A stretch of 19,750 nucleotides of DNA from Alphaproteobacteria bacterium (GTDB lineage Bacteria; Pseudomonadota; Alphaproteobacteria; Sphingomonadales; Rhodothalassiaceae). Below, in pieces: positions 15,090-19,750 of the stretch. Positions within the stretch are counted from its first letter, which is position 1, and every line of letters starts with the position of its first letter. Under the pieces are notes generated by a model, which searched no databases, was not told where the DNA came from, and saw only the letters and a list, made by a program, of their open reading frames with translations. Location of the stretch: positions 1 through 19,750 of the forward strand of contig RFIU01000204.1 in NCBI GenBank assembly GCA_003695555.1, written 5' to 3'. A program made the position numbers and the translations under genes.

Positions 15090-15126
15090 TTCCTTGGCTC
15101 ATGTCCTTCGTGTGAGCTGTTCAGCC

Positions 15127-15777
15127 CTAGTCTTCGTCGCTGCGAAGCGGCAGAGGCGTGAAGGGAAACGGCATTTCTCGTGCCGGCGTGCGTCCGGCGA
15201 AGTAATCGACGATCTGCCGCAGCCAGGCGACGAGCCAGTCCATGACCCGCGCGAGCTCGTCATTTCCTTCGCCCCGCAAGACGATGACGAGAAACTGAAG
15301 GGCGCCGAGAAGATAGAGAATCATCAGGATCATGTAGGCGACGAATCCGAAGACCAACAGTCCTCCGAGACGCCAGGCAAGCGGGATCAGGCGGCCCGGA
15401 TCCAGAAGTCCTTCGGCATGCCCCTCGTTGCGCATTTTTCTCTCCCTTTCGTCCTTGCGGTTCTCCGAACTGCTGGGGGCCATGCCAGTAGTGCCGGCCC
15501 CGACTGCCTTTTCGCTCGTCGCCTTCCCACTTGGGGAAGCTTCGGCCTTCGCCGTCGCCTTTCGCCTGCTGGAGGCGGAATTGCGGTGCGCGCCGGTCGT
15601 CGCTTTCTTCGTGGCGCTCGTCGTCTTCTTCGGTGCGGTCGTACTCTTCTTCGCGCTGGAGGCACTGCGGCTTTTCGTTGTGCCCGTTTTCTTGCCGGCC
15701 GCCTTTTTTTCTTCGGCCTTCTTTTCCGCACTCTCGCTTTCGTTCTTTTCTGCGCTGTTCGGCGTTTCCTCGGCCAT
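15127..15777 (-). CDS. DUF4389-like membrane protein with histone-H1-like N-terminus
   Basis: 216 residues, function unknown. Residues 1 to about 105 are low-complexity, rich in Lys, Ala, Ser and Thr, with repeated AKK/TKK motifs like eukaryotic histone H1 tails and bacterial PAKKA-type DNA-binding tails. A charged segment (ENRKDERERKMRNEG) follows, then a hydrophobic region at about 133-170 that could hold one or two membrane helices. The C-terminal MDWLVAWLRQIVDYFAGRT and the final PFPFTPLP resemble the small DUF4389 membrane family. The start was chosen at 15777 because AAGGAG lies 6 nt upstream; a 15-residue longer frame has no such site. It is convergent with the MucR-like gene, with 114 bp between its start and the end of the upstream GGDEF/EAL gene. 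Confidence 0.8.
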   Translation of the reverse strand: MAEETPNSAEKNESESAEKKAEEKKAAGKKTGTTKSRSASSAKKSTTAPKKTTSATKKATTGAHRNSASSRRKATAKAEASPSGKATSEKAVGAGTTGMAPSSSENRKDERERKMRNEGHAEGLLDPGRLIPLAWRLGGLLVFGFVAYMILMILYLLGALQFLVIVLRGEGNDELARVMDWLVAWLRQIVDYFAGRTPAREMPFPFTPLPLRSDED

Positions 15778-15891
15778 CGTCTTCTCCTTGCGAATTCTCA
15801 TGGAATTGGCCCGCTCCGGCAAGCCAGCACTGCCCGCCCTCGTTCCGGCGCTTAATGTGGGACGAGCGAACCGCTCTTCAAGAGGGGATGA

Positions 15892-17655
15892 TCAGCGTCG
15901 GGCCAGCCGATGTCCGGCGCCTCGCAACAGGCGTTCGATCTCTTCGGCCGGCATCGGGCGCGCGAACAGGAACCCCTGCCCCTGTCTGCAGCCCAGTTCC
16001 TGAAGGGTGAGGCACTGTTCGCGCGTTTCGATGCCCTCGGCAACCAGGGTGAGGTCAAGACTTTCGGCAAGGGTGATGAAGGCCTTCATGATCTTGCGAC
16101 GCGCCGAGTCCTGTGTGAGGTCGGCGATGAAGCTGCGGTCGATCTTGACGAAGTCGATCGGAAATCGGTGAAGATAGTTGAGCGAGGAATAGCCGGTGCC
16201 GAAGTCGTCGAGTGCGATGCGCACGCCACCCTCACGCAGTGCGCCGAGCGTGCGGGCGGCAAGGTCGGGATCGCGAACAAGCACGCTCTCGGTGATTTCC
16301 AGGTGCACACGTTCATCGTCGATGCCGCTGCGCTCGATGATCCGGGTGGCCCGTTCGGCGAACTCGGCATCCTGGAACTGAACGCCGGAGACATTGACAT
16401 TGACGGAAAGTTCGCGGCTGTGGGCGAAGCGGCGGTGCCAGCCGGCGAGTGCGCGACAGGCGGTTTCCAGCGCCCAGTCACCGAGATCATGAATCAGTCC
16501 GGATTCTTCGGCGATAGGAATGAATTCCGCCGGCGAGACGAAGCCGAGGTCGGGATCGATCCAGCGGGTCAGTGCCTCGAACCCTAGGATCTTTGAGTCG
16601 TCCAACCGAATGATCGGCTGAAAGGCGAGGCTGAGCTGATGGTCGCGCAGCGCACGACGCAAGGCGGCCTCGAGTTTGAGGGCCGGCAGGCCGGCGATTT
16701 TCGGCTCGCGGATATGGAGATCGATCTGGCCGCGACCGCGCGCCTTTGCCCGATGGACCGCGACATCGGCATCGCGCAGAAGATCGGTGGGGTGGGTGGA
16801 GCCGGTCCGGGTGGTGGCAATGCCGACACAGGCGGAAAGATGCACTTCCTCGTCCTCGATGCGGCGCGGACGGGCGATCACCTTCTGAAGTCTTGTCGCC
16901 GCAGCATGGACTTCCGAGATGTCGGAAAAGGAATCGAGCAGCAGCGCGAACTCGTCTCCATTGAAGCGTCCGATCGGGGTGCCTGGCGGCAAGGCCCGGC
17001 GCAGCTCATCGGCAAGGCGGGCGAGGAAGCGGTCACCCTCACCATGCCCAAAACTCTCATTGACCCGCTGAAAGCGGTCGATATTGACGAGCAAGACGGC
17101 GTGCAGGGGCATTTTCTTAGCGTTGCCGTCCACCTTCTGTCCGTTTTTCCAGGCAAGGACGGCCTGCTCGAGACGGGAGAGGAAGCCATTGCGGTCAAGC
17201 AGGCCGGTCAAGGGATCATGAGAAGTCGGGGGCGCTCCGCATCCCTCATCGGCCGTCGCCTTTTGGGGGCAGGCGGTGAAGGAGAACAGGATCAGGGTGC
17301 GCCCTTCGTGCGCGATCGGTGATGCGGCGAAGTGCCAATAACCTTCGCCATCCGGTCGCCCGTCTTCCTCCACCGAATTGCCTTCGCGTGCCGCCTTCTC
17401 GCACAGTCGGACGAACGGTTCCCACAGAGCGCCGAGAAGGGAGGGTTCCAGTGGAGGGCAAAGGGTACGTCCGGGAAGCGATAGATATCGTCTTGCGCTG
17501 CTGTTGAGTCCGAAAAGAACCCCCGGACCTTCTTTTCCGCGCCATTCGCATAACAGGGTTGCGCTGGGAAAATGTTCGACGATCCGGCCGAGCAGGGGGA
17601 GGGGAACAGCAGTTTGCTGGTCCGACGATGGTGTTGCCGGGCCGGGCTCGGGCAT
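15892..17655 (-). CDS. PAS-like/GGDEF/EAL cyclic-di-GMP phosphodiesterase
   Basis: 587 residues from the chosen start. An N-terminal PAS-like sensor region spans about 18-128. A GGDEF domain follows (about 144-312; HDPLTGLLDRNGF, then NIDRFQRVNESFGHGEGD), with NGDEF at 232-236 in place of GGDEF and no RxxD inhibitory site just before it. An EAL domain follows (about 327-578) with EAL at 360-362, LEITES, ALDDFGTGYSSLNYL, VKIDRSF, VAEGIET and a terminal GCRQGQGF. All expected metal and catalytic positions of the EAL domain look intact. The likely activity is c-di-GMP hydrolysis, with the GGDEF half regulatory. No membrane helix is seen. Start alternatives are TTG 17685 (purine-rich AAAGAG 5 nt upstream) and GTG 17775; the extra N-terminal residues of the latter look non-coding. 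Confidence 0.92.
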   Translation of the reverse strand: MPEPGPATPSSDQQTAVPLPLLGRIVEHFPSATLLCEWRGKEGPGVLFGLNSSARRYLSLPGRTLCPPLEPSLLGALWEPFVRLCEKAAREGNSVEEDGRPDGEGYWHFAASPIAHEGRTLILFSFTACPQKATADEGCGAPPTSHDPLTGLLDRNGFLSRLEQAVLAWKNGQKVDGNAKKMPLHAVLLVNIDRFQRVNESFGHGEGDRFLARLADELRRALPPGTPIGRFNGDEFALLLDSFSDISEVHAAATRLQKVIARPRRIEDEEVHLSACVGIATTRTGSTHPTDLLRDADVAVHRAKARGRGQIDLHIREPKIAGLPALKLEAALRRALRDHQLSLAFQPIIRLDDSKILGFEALTRWIDPDLGFVSPAEFIPIAEESGLIHDLGDWALETACRALAGWHRRFAHSRELSVNVNVSGVQFQDAEFAERATRIIERSGIDDERVHLEITESVLVRDPDLAARTLGALREGGVRIALDDFGTGYSSLNYLHRFPIDFVKIDRSFIADLTQDSARRKIMKAFITLAESLDLTLVAEGIETREQCLTLQELGCRQGQGFLFARPMPAEEIERLLRGAGHRLARR

Positions 17656-17828
17656 GAGAAATTCGGCTTGCAGTCCTTCGCTCAATGTCGCTCTTTCGCT
17701 TCTGCGCTGTTTCTGCCACCCGTGGGGGTCTGCGCATCCTGCGCGGGGACCAACCTGCCGTCCCGCAAGTCTCACCGGACATTTTTAAGAAAGCCATAAG
17801 AAGAAGGGTTAACGGCTCGGCAGGCATG

Positions 17829-17861
17829 TGATGCGCCCGTCAGTCGTGCAGCCGCGCATCA
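17829..17861. repeat. Inverted repeat, 8-bp arms
   Basis: TGATGCGC and GCGCATCA are perfect arms around a 17-nt loop. They lie between the reductase terminator-like hairpin and the start of the GGDEF/EAL gene. It could be an operator or an mRNA structure; nothing in the sequence decides. Confidence 0.35.
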
Positions 17862-17891
17862 GCGGGAAGACAGGAAAGTGGCGATGAAGGA

Positions 17892-17917
17892 CCCCGTGCG
17901 ACGTCAGCCGCACGGGG
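17892..17917 (-). terminator. Likely terminator hairpin after the ribonucleotide reductase gene
   Basis: CCCCGTGCG and CGCACGGGG form a perfect 9-bp GC-rich stem with an 8-nt loop, starting 59 nt past the reductase stop. The outer GG/CC pairs extend it across one mismatch. The following minus-strand sequence, TCCTTCAT, is only moderately T-rich, so termination may be partial or the stem may protect the mRNA end. Confidence 0.5.
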
Positions 17918-17976
17918 CCCTGGATTTCATGGATTCGAAGGCGGACTGCGAGCCTTCTGCGTCCCTCAGGCGGCGA

Positions 17977-19750
17977 TCAGCTGCAGCCGGTGGTCGCGCC
18001 GCAGGTGTCGCATTTCAGGCAGGTGCCGTTGCGCACCAGGGTGAAATTGCCGCATTCGGAGCAGGCATCGCCCTCATAGCCCTTCAACCGCGCAGCGGTA
18101 CGGGCATCCATGGCCGGCGCCTGGGTGGTGATCGTACCGCCGAGTGCAGATGATTCCCCTGCGGCGTCGTCAGTGCCGGTGGCAGCGCGCATCTCGACCG
18201 CTTCATGCGACTCGGGCTCGGGCGAACCGGACTGTCGATGGAGAACATAGAGATTGGAACGCACATAGCCGGTCGAGGCAAGTCCGAGCACCTTCTCGAT
18301 CGCTGGATCCTCGCCCGCCTTCTGCCGGCCGGCGCCTTGCGCTTCTGCCCGCTCGATTCCCTTGCCGAGGGTATCGGGACGCAGATCCTCGGGCTCGACA
18401 TGGGCAAGTTCGGTGCGCCCAAGATACGAGATCGCAAGCTCGCGGAAGATATAGTCGAGGATCGAGGTCGCCATCTTGATCGCGTCATTGCCCTCGACCC
18501 GGCCGAAAGGTTCGAAGCGGGTGAAGGTGAAGGCATCGACGAACTCTTCCAAGGGCACGCCATACTGCAGGCCGATGGAGATCGCGATGGCGAAATTGTT
18601 CATCATCGCCCGGAAGGCCGCGCCTTCCTTGTGCATGTCGATGAAGATCTCGCCCAGCTTTCCGTCATCATATTCGCCGGTGCGCAGATAGACCTTGTGG
18701 CCGCCGACGATCGCCTTTTGCGTATAGCCCTTGCGGCGCTGCGGCAGCTTGTGCCGCTCGCGTGCGGCAACCCGCTCGACCTCGACGACCCGCTCGACGA
18801 TCCGTTCGGCGACAATGCGCGCCTTTTCACCATTCGGCGTTTCCTCGTCGGCAAGATCCTCCAGGTCCTCATCAGAAAGCAGACGATTGGCAAGGGGCTG
18901 CGAGAGCTTGGAGCCGTCACGATAAAGGGCATTGGCCTTCAGCGCGAGGCGCCAGGACAGTTCATAGGCACGCTTGCATTCCTCGACGCTTGCCGAGTTC
19001 GGCATGTTGATCGTCTTCGAGATCGCGCCGGAGATGAAGGGCTGCGCCGCCGCCATCATGCGGATGTGCGACTCCCAGCTCAGTGAGCGGGTGCCCTTCT
19101 TTCCGCAGGGCGTCGCGCAGTCGAAGACGGCGAGATGCTCGTCGCGCAGATGCGGAGCGCCTTCCACCGTCATCGCCCCGCACACGAAAGTGTTGGCTTC
19201 TTCGATCTGCTCGTTGGAAAAGCCGAGATGAGCGAGCATGTCGAAAGCGACATCGTCCAGCTGCGCATCATCGAGCCCCAAGACCTGACGGCAGAAATCA
19301 TCACCGAGTGTCCAGCGGTTGAAGACGAAGCGGATGTCGAAGGCCTGCGGAAGCTGATCCTCGATCGCCTGCAGCTGGGCCGCACCGAAGCCTTTTTCCT
19401 TCAGGCTTTCGGGGTTGATGTGCGGCGCGCCTTCGAGCGTGCCGTGGCCGACCGCATAGGCGATGATATCCGCAATCTGCTTCTTGCCATAGCCGAGCAC
19501 CTCGAGCGCCTGCGGGACGATCCGGTTGATGATCTTGAAATAGCCGCCGCCGGCCAGCTTCTTGAACTTGACGAGGGCGAAGTCCGGCTCGATGCCGGTG
19601 GTATCGCAGTCCATCACCAGACCGATGGTGCCGGTGGGTGCGATGACCGAAACCTGGGCGTTGCGGAAGCCGTGACGCTCGCCGAGCGTCAGCGCCTCGT
19701 CCCAAGACTTCACTGCCGCTTCGAGCAGCGCCGCATCCGGGCAATGGGCA
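17977..19750 (-). CDS. nrdJ: Vitamin B12-dependent (class II) ribonucleotide reductase, 3' part
   Basis: The last 591 codons of an adenosylcobalamin-dependent ribonucleotide reductase; the frame stays open to the right edge, so the N-terminus is missing. It reduces ribonucleotides to deoxyribonucleotides without needing oxygen. Visible family segments are VIAPTGTIGLVMDCDTTGIEPDFALVKFKK (split: VIAPTGTIG, CDTTGIEPD), AHCPDAALL at the cut edge, and SGAISKTINMPNSASVEECK. A TSCPD domain follows (YTQKAIVGGHKVYLRTGEY, FTFTRFEPFGRVEGNDAIK). The C-terminus carries Cys pairs (CSEC, CLKC, CGATTGC), forming a zinc ribbon and the redox-active end that re-reduces the active site. A Lys/Glu-rich linker with VERIVERVVEVERV precedes the TSCPD domain. 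The GTG at 19713 is internal, not the start. Probable NrdR target; its promoter is outside the window. Confidence 0.96.
   Translation of the reverse strand, partial: AHCPDAALLEAAVKSWDEALTLGERHGFRNAQVSVIAPTGTIGLVMDCDTTGIEPDFALVKFKKLAGGGYFKIINRIVPQALEVLGYGKKQIADIIAYAVGHGTLEGAPHINPESLKEKGFGAAQLQAIEDQLPQAFDIRFVFNRWTLGDDFCRQVLGLDDAQLDDVAFDMLAHLGFSNEQIEEANTFVCGAMTVEGAPHLRDEHLAVFDCATPCGKKGTRSLSWESHIRMMAAAQPFISGAISKTINMPNSASVEECKRAYELSWRLALKANALYRDGSKLSQPLANRLLSDEDLEDLADEETPNGEKARIVAERIVERVVEVERVAARERHKLPQRRKGYTQKAIVGGHKVYLRTGEYDDGKLGEIFIDMHKEGAAFRAMMNNFAIAISIGLQYGVPLEEFVDAFTFTRFEPFGRVEGNDAIKMATSILDYIFRELAISYLGRTELAHVEPEDLRPDTLGKGIERAEAQGAGRQKAGEDPAIEKVLGLASTGYVRSNLYVLHRQSGSPEPESHEAVEMRAATGTDDAAGESSALGGTITTQAPAMDARTAARLKGYEGDACSECGNFTLVRNGTCLKCDTCGATTGCS

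Larger units (their letters stand above)
17656..17976. other. Intergenic region between reductase 3' end and GGDEF/EAL gene
   Basis: About 320 bp with no credible gene. It must hold the promoter of the GGDEF/EAL gene (minus strand), but I found no clear promoter boxes. It holds two hairpins, at 17829-17861 and 17892-17917, and a small one at 17937-17957 (GAAGGC/GCCTTC). The part nearest the GGDEF/EAL gene (17656-17775) is open in its frame and might be coding if a GTG start is used. Confidence 0.5.

Noticed and set aside
15470..15770. Repetitive pyrimidine-rich tract on the plus strand, suspected as a DNA repeat or CRISPR-like array
   Set aside because: It is explained by Lys/Ala/Ser/Thr-rich coding sequence on the minus strand; units have no fixed length or spacer pattern.
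15864..15876. GAGCG/CGCTC stem after the GGDEF/EAL gene as a terminator
   Set aside because: Only 5 bp with a 3-nt loop and no T-run; too weak to call.

Overview
The window is a chromosomal stretch of a GC-rich alphaproteobacterium. A TonB-dependent receptor of the sphingomonad type, a MucR/Ros-family regulator and the gene order glyA-nrdR-ribD-ribE-ribBA-ribH-nusB-thiL all point to Alphaproteobacteria. Sphingomonadales or a neighbouring order is likely, but the genus cannot be read from the sequence. I see no insertion sequences, phage genes, CRISPR arrays, rRNA or tRNA. Coding density is high and base composition looks even throughout.

Layout. (1) 1-1966, minus: the 5' part of a triple-PAS sensor histidine kinase that runs off the left edge. 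(2) About 350 bp of divergent intergenic DNA, then on the plus strand a two-gene unit: a TonB-dependent outer-membrane receptor (2319-4793) and a probably Tat-exported flavoprotein of the monomeric sarcosine oxidase type (4828-6081). (3) 14309 down to 6103, minus: one long, tightly packed gene string, rpiB, glyA, nrdR, ribD, ribE, ribBA (its GTP cyclohydrolase II half is degenerate), ribH, nusB, thiL and a FliL-like membrane protein. Several junctions are ATGA or TGATG overlaps. (4) 14310-14585: a control region with a strong 30-nt hairpin. (5) 14586-15029, plus: a MucR/Ros-family regulator missing most classical zinc ligands. It ends in terminator-like hairpins facing the next gene. (6) 15127-15777, minus: a membrane protein with a histone-H1-like basic N-terminus and a DUF4389-like C-terminus. 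(7) 15892-17655, minus: a PAS-like/GGDEF/EAL cyclic-di-GMP protein with an altered NGDEF site and an intact EAL site. (8) 17977-19750, minus: the C-terminal part of a B12-dependent class II ribonucleotide reductase, cut by the right edge, with hairpins after its stop.

How the genes fit together. The central string joins pentose-phosphate isomerisation (ribose 5-phosphate), one-carbon supply (GlyA), flavin synthesis from ribulose 5-phosphate and a GTP-derived pyrimidine (RibD, RibE, RibB, RibH), thiamine diphosphate formation (ThiL), transcription antitermination (NusB) and control of ribonucleotide reductase (NrdR). A likely NrdR target, the class II reductase, lies about 5.6 kb away. Because the RibA-like half of RibBA has lost its zinc and catalytic residues, a separate functional GTP cyclohydrolase II should be encoded elsewhere. 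The receptor/oxidase pair looks like an accessory uptake-and-oxidation module for an unknown amine or N-methylated amino acid. It is the part of the window whose substrate is least predictable.
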